Below, one piece after another: positions 1 through 6,933 of a DNA stretch of 33,639 nt. The stretch spans positions 1 through 33,639 of the forward strand of contig PWLR01000086.1 of assembly GCA_003558435.1 (NCBI GenBank), written 5' to 3'. The notes beneath the pieces are model-generated. The model made no database searches, was not told the DNA's origin, and worked only from the letters and a program-made list of their open reading frames with translations. Numbering within the stretch: position 1 is the first letter of the stretch; the number at the start of each line of letters is the position of its first letter. Source of the stretch: Nitriliruptoraceae bacterium. Lineage in GTDB: Bacteria > Actinomycetota > Nitriliruptoria > Nitriliruptorales > Nitriliruptoraceae. The position numbers and the translations under genes are program-made.

Positions 1-3
1 GCC

Positions 4-699
4 TCAGGCCAGCAACGGCGGCAGCTCGTGCAGCTGCGCGATGCGGTGGGTGGGGACCGGGTCGTGCGAGCCCGGAGCGGGGGTCCCGTCCGGCGCGAAC
101 CACACCGTGGCGAGCCCGAACGCCTCCGCGCCGGCGATGTCGGCCGACAGGCTGTCGCCCACCATCGTCACCGCGTCGCGCCGCGGGCCCCCCATCTGCT
201 CGAAGGCTGCCCGGAAGATGGCGGCGTCGGGCTTGGCGGCCCCGACCTCGTCGGAGATGATCAGCACCTCGGCGGCATCGGCCAACGCCGAAGCCCGCAG
301 CCGGGGCCGTTGCACGTCGGCGAGCCCGTTGGTCACGAACGCGATGCGGAACCGTGCCGAGAGCTGTTCGACCACCGCTGCCGCACCCGGGATCAACGGC
401 GCCGCCGCCGCCAGGTGCACCAGGTAACGCTCCGACAGTGCGGCGAGGTCGATCTCGTCGTCGGTGTGAGCGGCGAGGGTCTCCGCCCAGCGTTCCAGGC
501 GCAGCCGGGCCGGGGTGGTCTCCCGACGCTCCAACATCGCCCAGTGGCTCGCGTTGATCCGTCGGTAGTCGTCGAGGACCGCGTCGGTGACCGACACGCC
601 GGCGTCGGCGAGGGTCGCGGAGACCGCCGTGGTCTCCGCGGCCGCGTAGTCGAACAGCGTCCCGTCGAGGTCGAACAGCACCCACCGGTCCCCCGTCAC
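4..699 (-). CDS. HAD-superfamily hydrolase (YjjG-like nucleotidase/phosphatase)
   Basis: Predicted cytosolic phosphatase of 231 residues. HAD motif I is the DLDGT at residues 10-14 (nucleophile Asp10, acid/base Asp12). Motif II is the TNG at 123-125, motif III the Lys156 in AAKPD, and motif IV the GDS at 181-183. The helical cap between motifs I and II resembles the YjjG/YfnB branch, which removes phosphate from non-canonical pyrimidine nucleotides, but the substrate cannot be read from sequence. The GTG start was chosen because it overlaps the stop of the upstream CoA-binding gene (GTGA, 4-base overlap) and lies directly before the first HAD strand. Longer versions of this frame run antisense through that neighbour and are Arg/Pro-rich noise. 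The two genes are probably translationally coupled. HAD assignment is strong, substrate weak. Confidence 0.88.
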   Translation of the reverse strand: MTGDRWVLFDLDGTLFDYAAAETTAVSATLADAGVSVTDAVLDDYRRINASHWAMLERRETTPARLRLERWAETLAAHTDDEIDLAALSERYLVHLAAAAPLIPGAAAVVEQLSARFRIAFVTNGLADVQRPRLRASALADAAEVLIISDEVGAAKPDAAIFRAAFEQMGGPRRDAVTMVGDSLSADIAGAEAFGLATVWFAPDGTPAPGSHDPVPTHRIAQLHELPPLLA

Positions 700-1127
700 G
701 GCCGCACCGCCGCGGGACGATGGCGCCCGAGGACCACCTCGACGGCCAGACACGCGTCCTCGACGTAGCCGAGGCCCCCGTCCGCGGCGATCGTGCGGGC
801 CTCCCGGGAACGCACCCCCTGCTGGAGCCAGACGGCGCCCGCACCGACCGCCACCGCGTCGCGCGCGATCTGCGGCGCGTACTCGGCTCGGCGGAAGACG
901 TCGACGAGGTCGATCGGGCCCTCGACCTCCTCGAGGTGGGCGAACGCCGGGATGCCGTGCACCGAGGCGAGGTTCGGGTTGACCGGGATCACCTCGTAAC
1001 CCGCCGTGATCAACCGCCCGACCACGCCGTAGCTCGGGCGGCGGGGGTCGTCGGAGGCCCCCACCACCGCGATGCGACGGGTCCGTTCGAGGATGGCGGC
1101 GATGTCGGGGGGCACGGCTGCGGTCAC
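696..1127 (-). CDS. CoA-binding domain protein (YccU-like)
   Basis: A 143-residue single-domain Rossmann protein of the CoA_binding family, related to the N-terminal domain of succinyl-CoA synthetase alpha. Visible features are the glycine-rich IAVVGAS at residues 19-25, VNPN at 49-52, DVFRR at 76-80, and WLQQGV at 100-105; this order matches the YccU group. Members bind CoA-type nucleotides but the physiological role is poorly defined. The GTG start has GAAGG about 9 bases upstream. Its stop overlaps the start of the HAD hydrolase by 4 bases, so the pair forms a two-gene operon. It faces the ferredoxin gene across a 139-base divergent region. Confidence 0.87.
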   Translation of the reverse strand: MTAAVPPDIAAILERTRRIAVVGASDDPRRPSYGVVGRLITAGYEVIPVNPNLASVHGIPAFAHLEEVEGPIDLVDVFRRAEYAPQIARDAVAVGAGAVWLQQGVRSREARTIAADGGLGYVEDACLAVEVVLGRHRPAAVRP

Positions 1128-1266
1128 CTCGAGGCCTTCGGGTGGGGGTCGCGACGGTCGGCGGCGAGGCTACGGTGTAGGGGCGGGGGCCGAGGACCAC
1201 GCAGCGCCGCCGGAACCACGACGAACCACGATCATCCATGACGAGACGACGAGATCAGGAGTGCCG

Positions 1267-1652
1267 ATGGCACGGGTCGGGATGCCCAGGAAGTTCGTGT
1301 TCGTCTGCATCAACGAGCGACCGCCCGAACACCCCCGGCCCTCGTGCATCCGCAACGGCAGCGCGGACATCTTCGAGGCCATCCGCGAGGAGACCGGGCG
1401 TCTGGGGCTCGTCGACGTGAAGGTGGTGGCGTCCGGTTGCCTGGAGCCGTGCATGGTCGGGCCGGCGATCTACGTGGCCCCCGACGACGTCTGGTACGGC
1501 GGGGTGACCGTCGAGACGTCACCACCATCTGCGAGCAGCACCTCGACGGTGACGAGCCGGTCGAGTTCCTCCGGATCGGCCGACCGGAGTTCGAACTGTC
1601 GCCCCTCGCCGGACGCAGCGACCTGCCACCGGGAGACATCCCGCCCGTCTGA
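1267..1652 (+). pseudogene. Thioredoxin-like [2Fe-2S] ferredoxin, frameshifted
   Basis: The 5' part encodes a small ferredoxin of the thioredoxin-fold [2Fe-2S] type, with cluster ligands Cys14, Cys27, Cys58 and Cys62 in the usual C-x12-C...C-x3-C arrangement and the family motif VWYGGVT. At about 1513-1517 the frame breaks. The expected C-terminal half (DVTTICEQHL...GDEPVEFLRI) continues in the neighbouring frame and stops with TGA at 1650-1652. One extra G after GTCGAG would restore a 128-residue protein. Read without correction, the first frame runs on into HPPD with implausible composition. ATG 1267 has AGGA six bases upstream. Either a real one-base deletion or a sequencing/assembly error; no slippery heptamer suggests programmed shifting. 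The family call is firm, functionality is not. Confidence 0.82.
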
Positions 1653-1667
1653 GCATCCCGTGTGGCC

Positions 1668-1698
1668 GTTCGCTCGGCCGATGCTCGGCCGCCCGAAC
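1668..1698 (+). terminator. Hairpin downstream of the ferredoxin gene
   Basis: GTTCG (1668-1672) pairs with CGAAC (1694-1698) and CGGCCG (1675-1680) with CGGCCG (1686-1691), separated by a 2x2 internal loop and closed by a 5-nt loop ATGCT. It begins 15 bases after the ferredoxin stop and precedes the candidate HPPD promoter, which fits a terminator. There is no T tract, so intrinsic termination is uncertain. Confidence 0.4.
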
Positions 1699-1757
1699 AG
1701 CTGGGCGGATGTCCATGTTCGTCTGCGCGCAGGGACCTTCGGCCATCGCCCACGATC

Positions 1758-1785
1758 TTGGTCGCCGGGTGGTGTTCCGTACCCT
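1758..1785 (+). promoter_or_regulatory. Candidate housekeeping promoter for hppD
   Basis: TTGGTC at 1758-1763 and TACCCT at 1780-1785 are separated by 16 bases and fit the actinobacterial SigA pattern (TTGNNN, TANNNT). A start near 1792 would give a 5' leader of about 105 bases. GGAG lies six bases before the HPPD ATG. This is the clearest promoter-like pair in the 245-base gap after the ferredoxin hairpin. Confidence 0.4.
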
Positions 1786-1897
1786 GCTAGATCGTCGCCG
1801 AAGGGCCACCTCGATCAGGTGCGCCCGCTGTCCCGGCGAGCCGTGGGCACGTCGTGCGGAGTGACCCACCACCTCGTGATCCGACCCCGGAGCCACC

Positions 1898-3067
1898 ATG
1901 TCCCGTCCCGACCGCGTGTCCCAGAGCCGGCCGTCGGCCGATGCTCGCCGCCAGGGCGATGCATCCCCGGCCGACCACGGCCACGAGCTCCCCATCCTCG
2001 GCTACGACGCCCTGGAGTACTGGGTCGGCAACGCCAAACAGTCCGCCTACTACTACCGCGCGGTGTTCGGGTTCCGACTGGTCGCCTACGCCGGGCCGGA
2101 GACGGGGGTGCGCGACCGCGCCTCCTACGTGCTCGAACAGGGCGACATCCGTCTGGTGCTCAGCTCGGGGATGGATGCCGAACATCCGGTCGTGACCCAC
2201 CATCGACGCCACGGTGACGGCGTTCGCGACGTCGCCTTCCGGGTGCCCGACACCGTGGAGGCCTTCGAGCTCGCGACCGAGCGTGGCGCGGTCCCCCTCG
2301 ACGAGCCGACGGTGCTGGAGGACGAGCACGGCAAACTCGTCATCGCCTCCATCTCGGTGTTCGGCGACACGATCCACTCGTTCGTGCAGCGTGACGACTA
2401 CAGCGGGATCTACCTGCCCGGGTACGTCGAGGTCGCACGCGACGAGATAGCCCGACCCACCGGCCTGCGCGCCATCGATCACGTGGTCGCCAACGTCGAA
2501 CTCGGCGCGATGGACGACTGGGGGGCGTTCTACCAACGCATCCTCGGCTTCTCGCAGCTGCGGCACTTCGATGACGACGCCATCTCGACCGAGTACACCG
2601 CCCTGATGTCCAAGGTGCTCTCGAGCGGCGGGGGACGCATCAAGATCCCGATCAACGAGCCGGCCGTGGCCGCCAAACGCTCCCAGATCGACGAGTACCT
2701 GGACGCCTACGACGGTCCCGGCATCCAGCACCTCGCGCTCGCCACCGACGACATCGTGACCACGGTGCGCGAACTCCGTTCCCGGGGCCTCGGCTTCCTC
2801 GAGGTCCCGCGCGAGTACTACCGCGAGGCCAAGGACCGCGTCGGCGAGGTGGACGAGTCCTGGGGCGACCTGGCCGAACTCGGCATCCTGGTGGATCGGG
2901 ACGAGGAGGGTTACCTCCTGCAGATCTTCACCGAACCCCTCCAGGACCGCCCGACGCTCTTCTACGAGATCATCCAGCGCCACGGTGCGACCGGGTTCGG
3001 GGTGGGCAACTTCCGAGCGTTGTTCGAGGCCATCGAGCGGGCCCAGGCCAAGCGGGGCAACCTCTGA
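1898..3067 (+). CDS. hppD: 4-hydroxyphenylpyruvate dioxygenase
   Basis: Non-heme Fe(II) dioxygenase converting 4-hydroxyphenylpyruvate to homogentisate in tyrosine degradation. The protein has 389 residues and two vicinal-oxygen-chelate (glyoxalase-like) halves, at about 35-165 and 190-370. The metal triad is visible in the C-terminal half: His195 (IDHVV), His278 (IQHLAL) and Glu357 (FYEIIQRHG). The C-terminal stretch RHGATGFGVGNFRALFEAIE is the conserved lid region. ATG 1898 is preceded by GGAG; the first 30 residues are polar and probably disordered. No other tyrosine catabolic gene (homogentisate dioxygenase, fumarylacetoacetase) lies in the window, so this copy is detached from its pathway. 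Homogentisate could also feed tocopherol- or pyomelanin-type products, but nothing here indicates that. Confidence 0.96.
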   Translation: MSRPDRVSQSRPSADARRQGDASPADHGHELPILGYDALEYWVGNAKQSAYYYRAVFGFRLVAYAGPETGVRDRASYVLEQGDIRLVLSSGMDAEHPVVTHHRRHGDGVRDVAFRVPDTVEAFELATERGAVPLDEPTVLEDEHGKLVIASISVFGDTIHSFVQRDDYSGIYLPGYVEVARDEIARPTGLRAIDHVVANVELGAMDDWGAFYQRILGFSQLRHFDDDAISTEYTALMSKVLSSGGGRIKIPINEPAVAAKRSQIDEYLDAYDGPGIQHLALATDDIVTTVRELRSRGLGFLEVPREYYREAKDRVGEVDESWGDLAELGILVDRDEEGYLLQIFTEPLQDRPTLFYEIIQRHGATGFGVGNFRALFEAIERAQAKRGNL

Positions 3068-3153
3068 GCGACCTCGCCTCGAACGCCCCGGGCGCGAGGG
3101 CGTGGCGATGGGCTGGGTGGACTGGCTGAGCTGGATGGGCTGAGGGGGCACAC

Positions 3154-3528
3154 GTGAGCGCGACGACGGACAGGGCGACGCCGATGGCACTGATCATGGT
3201 CCGGGCGCTGGCGGCCTTCGGGACCGCAGCGATGGCCGCGGCCATCGTCGGGGCTTTCTCGGTCGCGTCGTTGACCGAGGAGGGTGGCGCGCTGGTCGCC
3301 TTGAGCTGGGGCCGGGTGACGTTGATCGACATCTACCTCGCCTTCGTGTTCGGCTGGCTGTGGGTGGCGTGGCGTGAACGCTCGACCTGGCGATCGGTGC
3401 TGTGGCTGCTCGCGACGCTGGTGACGGGCAGTCTGGCGCTGTTCGGCTACCTGCTCGGGGCATCCGTGCGCGCGACGACGATCGACGAGCTGGTGCTCGG
3501 GCCCCGTCGCACCGCCCACGGTCGCTAG
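3154..3528 (+). CDS. Small three-TM membrane protein (DUF1475-like)
   Basis: A 124-residue predicted integral membrane protein. Hydrophobic segments lie at about residues 12-36, 54-71 and 79-102. The central signature TLIDIYLAFVFGWLWVAWRE followed by a WRSVLW helix and a GSLALFGYLL helix resembles DUF1475/DUF2834-type small membrane proteins of unknown function; the exact family name is recalled, not tested. GTG 3154 has a purine-rich GAGGGGG upstream. It sits alone between hppD and the dCMP deaminase, same strand, with gaps of 86 and 41 bases, so cotranscription with either is possible. No catalytic or binding residues are recognisable. Confidence 0.75.
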   Translation: MSATTDRATPMALIMVRALAAFGTAAMAAAIVGAFSVASLTEEGGALVALSWGRVTLIDIYLAFVFGWLWVAWRERSTWRSVLWLLATLVTGSLALFGYLLGASVRATTIDELVLGPRRTAHGR

Positions 3529-3569
3529 GGTCCCCCCGGCTCGACTCCCTCGGTGGTGAGGACGACAAG

Positions 3570-4058
3570 GTGGACACAACCCCTTCGACACGCGTGTCCT
3601 GGGACGAGTACTTCCTCGAGTTGGCGCGTGCGACGTCGACCCGGGCGACGTGCTCGCGCCGGCGGCACGGCGCGGTCATCGTCAAGGGGCGTCGTATCGT
3701 CGCCACGGGCTACAACGGCGGGCCGTCGGGGACGCTGCACTGCGACGAGGGCGGTTGCCCTCGGGCCGCGTCCACCGCACCGCAGGGCCAGGACTACGAA
3801 CGCTGCATCGCGATCCACGCCGAGGCCAACGCGCTGCTGTTCTCCTCCCCCGAGGAACGCGACGGTGCCGCGCTGTACTGCACCGGCGCCCCCTGTTTCG
3901 GGTGCGCGAAGCTGATCGCCAACTCCGGGGTCAAGGAGGTCGTCGCGGCCAGCGGGCGGTACGACGGCTGGGACGAGGTCCGCGACTTCATGCGTCAGGC
4001 CGGGGTCCGCGTGCGCCTGCTCGATGGCCTCGAGGGCGTTCCGAGCCTCGATCTGTAG
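3570..4058 (+). CDS. dCMP deaminase family protein (ComEB-like)
   Basis: Zinc-dependent deoxycytidylate deaminase of 162 residues, converting dCMP to dUMP to supply dTMP synthesis. The catalytic zinc motif is HAE at 83-85 (Glu85 proton shuttle) with PCFGC at 108-112. TGYNG at 46-50 and the extra Cys/His cluster HCDEGGCPRA at about 58-67 are typical of the ComEB/dCMP deaminase branch rather than of CDA or tRNA deaminases. The GTG start at 3570 was chosen because GAGG lies 8 bases upstream and the reading before it overlaps the neighbouring membrane protein without family similarity. Allosteric dCTP/dTTP control is known in the family but not shown here. A palindromic element follows about 40 bases after the stop. 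Confidence 0.93.
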   Translation: MDTTPSTRVSWDEYFLELARATSTRATCSRRRHGAVIVKGRRIVATGYNGGPSGTLHCDEGGCPRAASTAPQGQDYERCIAIHAEANALLFSSPEERDGAALYCTGAPCFGCAKLIANSGVKEVVAASGRYDGWDEVRDFMRQAGVRVRLLDGLEGVPSLDL

Positions 4059-4094
4059 GCCCAGACCTGCTGTTGGCGGGCGGCGGGGTTCCGT

Positions 4095-4126
4095 GGGCCG
4101 TCCCGCCGGCTGACCGGCGAAAGCGC
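4095..4126 (-). repeat. 32-nt palindromic intergenic repeat, copy 1
   Basis: The core CGCCGGCTGACCGGCG (4104-4119) is a hairpin with a 6-bp stem and CTGA loop. The 32-nt element matches, in reverse complement, the one at 7708-7739 with only three differences, including 22 identical contiguous bases. Both copies lie shortly after the stop of a plus-strand gene, so the element may act as a terminator or be a small REP-like repeat. Confidence 0.7.
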
Positions 4127-4139
4127 CCCCGCCCCCGCG

Positions 4140-4157
4140 CCCGGGCCCGGGCCCGGG
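4140..4157. repeat. (CCCGGG)3 hexamer repeat
   Basis: Three perfect tandem CCCGGG units, preceded by a C-rich GCCCCCGCCCCCGCG tract. It lies between the palindromic repeat and the hairpin-rich region. It could form strong secondary structure or be a polymerase-slippage product. Confidence 0.75.
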
Positions 4158-4190
4158 CCTGGAAGCCTGCAGCCGTCGTGCGCCGACCCG

Positions 4191-4521
4191 GTGGGAACGT
4201 GGGAAAAGTCCCCGGAACTGAAGCGTCCCTCCGGTGGGAGAACCGGAGGGACGGGAGGCTCGGGATGCGTGGAGCCCACGGGAGCGGATGGGGAGAGCAT
4301 CCGTTCGAGCGGTGGGAGCCGCTTATGGGAGAGAGAGTGTGGACTCTGCTTGTCCCGAGCGGCGCACGGTCCCCGAATGGGAGAGGTGGGGTCCGTGCGC
4401 AATCTTCAGTTTTTGGGTGGTACGCGGTGCGGGAGCCGGAGAGAACCTCCGGCCGGAACCGCGGATCCGGTACCCAGACTTTCCGTCTCGGTCCTGGGAG
4501 AGGAACCGTTTCGGTTGGCCT
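4191..4521 (+). ncRNA. Candidate multi-hairpin RNA with GGGAG apical loops
   Basis: This fills most of the only gene-free gap over 300 bases. GGGA occurs 12 times on the plus strand, nine times as GGGAG. Hairpins found by eye, with loops: A 4224-4235/4242-4253, 12 bp perfect, GGGAGA; B 4257-4261/4272-4276, loop starting GGGA; C 4282-4290/4298-4306, 9 bp, GGGAGAG; D 4307-4312/4319-4324, TGGGAG; E 4327-4356, loop GTGG with GGGA in the outer stem; F 4362-4374/4388-4400, one mismatch, loop containing TGGGAGAGG; G nested 4414-4476, inner 7-bp stem 4435-4441/4447-4453; H 4489-4495/4501-4508, loop GGGAG. Six of eight present GGGA in the apical loop. No known riboswitch or housekeeping RNA signature fits. 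F is followed by a T-rich stretch (TTTTT at 4410-4414) and may end a shorter transcript. Strand chosen for the purine-rich loops. Confidence 0.55.
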
Positions 4522-4525
4522 GTGA

Positions 4526-4540
4526 GTGGTACGTTACCAC
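4526..4540. promoter_or_regulatory. Perfect palindrome, possible GntR/MocR operator
   Basis: GTGGTA-CGT-TACCAC is a perfect 6-bp inverted repeat with a 3-base centre, similar in form to GT...AC operators bound by GntR-type winged-helix proteins. It overlaps the first in-frame GTG of the MocR gene, which suggests autoregulation and perhaps a true translation start further downstream. TAGATT at 4542-4547 could be a -10 element beside it. Confidence 0.45.
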
Positions 4541-6094
4541 CTAGATTCTTCCGGTCCAACTCCTACACCCCCTCATTTTGGACTGCTATTGGGCGATCCA
4601 ATCCGCGAAAGTGGTCCGCATCTCGCGGGCCTCCTCGTCGATGCGTTGGATGGAGACGGACCGCTGTACCGCCTGCTGGCCGATGCGCTCAAGCGCGCCA
4701 TCGACCGCGGCGAGATCCCGCTCGGCACGGTGTTACCGCCCGAACGCTCCCTGGCCCGCTCGTTGTCGGTCAGCCGCGCCACGGTCGTCTCGGCCTACGA
4801 CCGGCTGAAGGGCGAGCGCTGGCTCGACAGCCGTCAGGGATCGGGAACCTGGGTACGGGCCCCCGACGCCACCGAGGGGCCGACCACGGTGGACGCCATC
4901 TCCACCGCCCGGCTGTTCCTCTCCGATAGCGGCCAGGAGCAGAAGAGCGGCCCCGGCGAGTCGCCCGTGGGCGATCAGGACGTGCTGGATCTGTCGGTCG
5001 CCGCCGTGACGGCCACCCCGACGGTCAACCGCGTGCTGGCCTCGCTCACCCTCGAGGAGATCCAGTCGCTCACCGACCACCACGGCTACCTCCCCCAGGG
5101 CCTGCGGGCGTTGCGCCAGCAGATCGCCGACCGGTTCACCTCGGCCGGTCTCCCGACCGGGCACGACCACGTGGTGATCACCACCGGCGCCCACCAGGCC
5201 ATCTCGCTCATCGGCCGACAGACCCTGCAGCCGGGTGACACGGTGCTGGTCGAGAGCCCGACCTTCCCCGGGGCGTTGGACGTGTTCCGTCGCTTCGGCG
5301 CACGGATGGTCCCGTGGCCCATGGACGAGGACGGCGTGCGCACCGACGTCCTCGAGGACCTGCTGATCCGGACCCAGCCGAAGCTGATGTACCTCTCCCC
5401 GCACTTCCACAACCCCACCGGCGCGATCGTCCCGCTCGAGCGACGTCGGGAGATCGCTCGGCTCGCCGGCGAGCACGACGTCGTCGTGCTCGAGGACCAG
5501 GCGATGGGCGACGTCAACATCGACGCCGTGGATCCGCCGCCCTCGATCGCCTCGTTCGATCCCACGGTGAACGTGCACACGATCGGATCGACCGCCAAGC
5601 TGTTCTGGGCGGGCCTGCGGGTCGGGTGGGTGCGCTCGCCCGACGACTGGGCGGTGCGGATGCTGGCGACCAAGACCGTGGCCGACCTCGGCACCCCGCT
5701 GGTCAGCCAACTCCTGGCGCTCAAGCTGCTGCGCGTCCGCGAGCAGGTGCTCCGCGAGCGTCAGACTGAGCTGCGCAGCAGCCGCGACCTCGTCTGCTCG
5801 CTGCTGAACGAACACCTACCGACCTGGGAGTGGCGACGCCCCGCCGGGGGGTTGTCGATATGGGCACGGCTGCCGCAGGGCAACGCCGACGAACTCGCCG
5901 AGGTCGCCATGCGCAACGGGGTCGCGATCGTCCCCGGACCGTCCCTGTCGGTCGACGAGGGCAACCGGCGGTCGGTCCGCATCGTGTTCGCCCGTCCCGA
6001 GCCGGTACTGGTCGAAGGGTTGCGACGCCTCACCGCGGCGTGGGCCAGCTACGCCCCCACCACCGACCGCTCCGCGGCACGCCTGCTGGTCTGA
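4526..6094 (+). CDS. MocR-type GntR-family regulator with aminotransferase domain
   Basis: PLP-dependent transcription factor of up to 522 residues. An N-terminal GntR winged helix (about 45-111: PLYRLLADALKRAI, LPPERSLARSLSVSRATVV, GSGTWV) joins a fold-type I aminotransferase-like domain (about 150-510). The expected PLP lysine is Lys358 in GSTAKLFWAGLRVGW, with NPTG at 296-299. The usual EDDY motif reads EDQAMGD here, so cofactor contacts may differ. Start is uncertain: GTG 4526 lacks a Shine-Dalgarno and sits in a palindrome; TTG 4589 is an alternative that keeps the whole winged helix. MocR proteins usually control nearby vitamin B6, GABA or amino-acid genes, but no such partner lies alongside, so the regulon is unknown. 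Confidence 0.9.
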   Translation: MVRYHLDSSGPTPTPPHFGLLLGDPIRESGPHLAGLLVDALDGDGPLYRLLADALKRAIDRGEIPLGTVLPPERSLARSLSVSRATVVSAYDRLKGERWLDSRQGSGTWVRAPDATEGPTTVDAISTARLFLSDSGQEQKSGPGESPVGDQDVLDLSVAAVTATPTVNRVLASLTLEEIQSLTDHHGYLPQGLRALRQQIADRFTSAGLPTGHDHVVITTGAHQAISLIGRQTLQPGDTVLVESPTFPGALDVFRRFGARMVPWPMDEDGVRTDVLEDLLIRTQPKLMYLSPHFHNPTGAIVPLERRREIARLAGEHDVVVLEDQAMGDVNIDAVDPPPSIASFDPTVNVHTIGSTAKLFWAGLRVGWVRSPDDWAVRMLATKTVADLGTPLVSQLLALKLLRVREQVLRERQTELRSSRDLVCSLLNEHLPTWEWRRPAGGLSIWARLPQGNADELAEVAMRNGVAIVPGPSLSVDEGNRRSVRIVFARPEPVLVEGLRRLTAAWASYAPTTDRSAARLLV

Positions 6095-6115
6095 CGCCGG
6101 CCGGGCCGAGCGCGC

Positions 6116-6649
6116 TCAGACGTTGCGCTCGATGACCTGCAGGACCAGCCCGACGGCCAACAGGAACACCAGCAGTCCGGCCCCGAGCTTGACCATGAAC
6201 ACGATCTCGCGGCCGACCCCGTGAACGATCGGCAGCGGTCGCAGCGGGCGTCCGCACGAGCAGTCGCCGTCGTCGTCGAGGTAGGTGTGGTGACGCTCCT
6301 CACAGGCGAACCGCGGCCGGTGCTCGAGGTCGTAGCCGCAGGCCGTACACACCTCGGAGCCGCGCTCGGGACGTGATCGACACCGGGGACACTGTCGCGC
6401 CTGCAACCGGTCGACGGCCACGAAGCCGACGGCCAGTCCGAGCAGGCCCCCGTAGACCAGCGCCGCCGAGACCACCTCCCCCGCGTCCGCCCCGGTCACC
6501 GCCGCGATCGGCGCCAGGACCGCCAGTGCCAGCGCGATCGGCGCCAGCGCGAGCAGCCCGGTCAGGCGCTTCTCCCGGAAGCTCAGCGGCGCCGCACGGC
6601 GCACCGGCGTCGGTCCCTGCTGGGCCTCGACCCACTCGCCGTCGGTCAC
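6116..6649 (-). CDS. Zinc-ribbon membrane protein, function unknown
   Basis: A 177-residue protein I cannot assign. Two hydrophobic helices (a long Ala/Leu-rich one starting LTGLLALAPIALALAVLAPI, then VVSAALVYGGLLGLAVGFVA) precede a cysteine-rich soluble region with CPRC...CTACGYD, a treble-clef/zinc-ribbon pattern, and further Cys and His pairs (CEERHH, CSCG). A third hydrophobic helix ends the protein. The GTG start at 6649 was chosen because GAGG lies five bases upstream; upstream reading in this frame is Pro/Arg-rich and lacks family character. It converges with the MocR gene (22-base gap) and diverges from the crotonase gene. A role in membrane-associated metal binding or protein contact is only inference. 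Confidence 0.72.
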   Translation of the reverse strand: MTDGEWVEAQQGPTPVRRAAPLSFREKRLTGLLALAPIALALAVLAPIAAVTGADAGEVVSAALVYGGLLGLAVGFVAVDRLQARQCPRCRSRPERGSEVCTACGYDLEHRPRFACEERHHTYLDDDGDCSCGRPLRPLPIVHGVGREIVFMVKLGAGLLVFLLAVGLVLQVIERNV

Positions 6650-6681
6650 GGGCACCTCATCGTCCGGGGTCGTCGGGACCT

Positions 6682-6761
6682 GGGATCGTCGTGGCCCGGG
6701 GCCGTCGGGGCCCGGGATCGTCGTGGTGGGTCGGCCCGGGGGCGGGTTGCCACGCCCCCGG
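6682..6761. repeat. Direct repeat and 9-bp GC hairpin in the divergent region
   Basis: GGGATCGTCGTGG occurs at 6682-6694 and again at 6714-6726. Just after it, CCGGGGGCG (6736-6744) pairs perfectly with CGCCCCCGG (6753-6761) around an 8-nt loop. The 284-base gap between the divergent zinc-ribbon and crotonase genes holds these and a TACGCT (-10-like) near 6888; no gene is evident. Confidence 0.5.
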
Positions 6762-6933
6762 CGCAACGGACCGCGACGTTCGGACTCGGCCGGGGAGGGT
6801 ACGGGTCGGACTCGAAGGGGCGAAGCACGGCGTCCCATGGGGTGGAGCACGGCTCCGAGCGGTACACCCCGGTGCCGAGCGCCTACGCTGCCGCCCGGAT
6901 CAGCAGTTCCGGCGCACCTTGGGAGGCAGTGAC

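Noticed and set aside
1513-1517. Programmed ribosomal frameshifting in the ferredoxin
   Set aside because: No slippery heptamer or poly-base run is present at the shift point.
1267-2217. A long open frame continuing from the ferredoxin into the HPPD gene
   Set aside because: Composition becomes Ser/Pro/Arg-rich after 1515 and it overlaps the well-supported HPPD gene; the ferredoxin continuation lies in another frame.
4413-4476. Functional T-box riboswitch
   Set aside because: The word GGGTGGTACGCGG is not the full consensus, no specifier stem was found, and the downstream gene is a MocR regulator.
4191-4521. RNase P RNA, tmRNA, SRP RNA or 6S RNA
   Set aside because: GGGAAAAGTCC recalls an RNase P segment, but no other universal element of these RNAs is present.
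3650-4525. Open frames through the 4059-4525 gap, including a 291-codon plus-strand one
   Set aside because: They are shadows of the deaminase gene and of GC-rich sequence, and read as low-complexity Arg/Gly protein; the region is better explained by hairpins.
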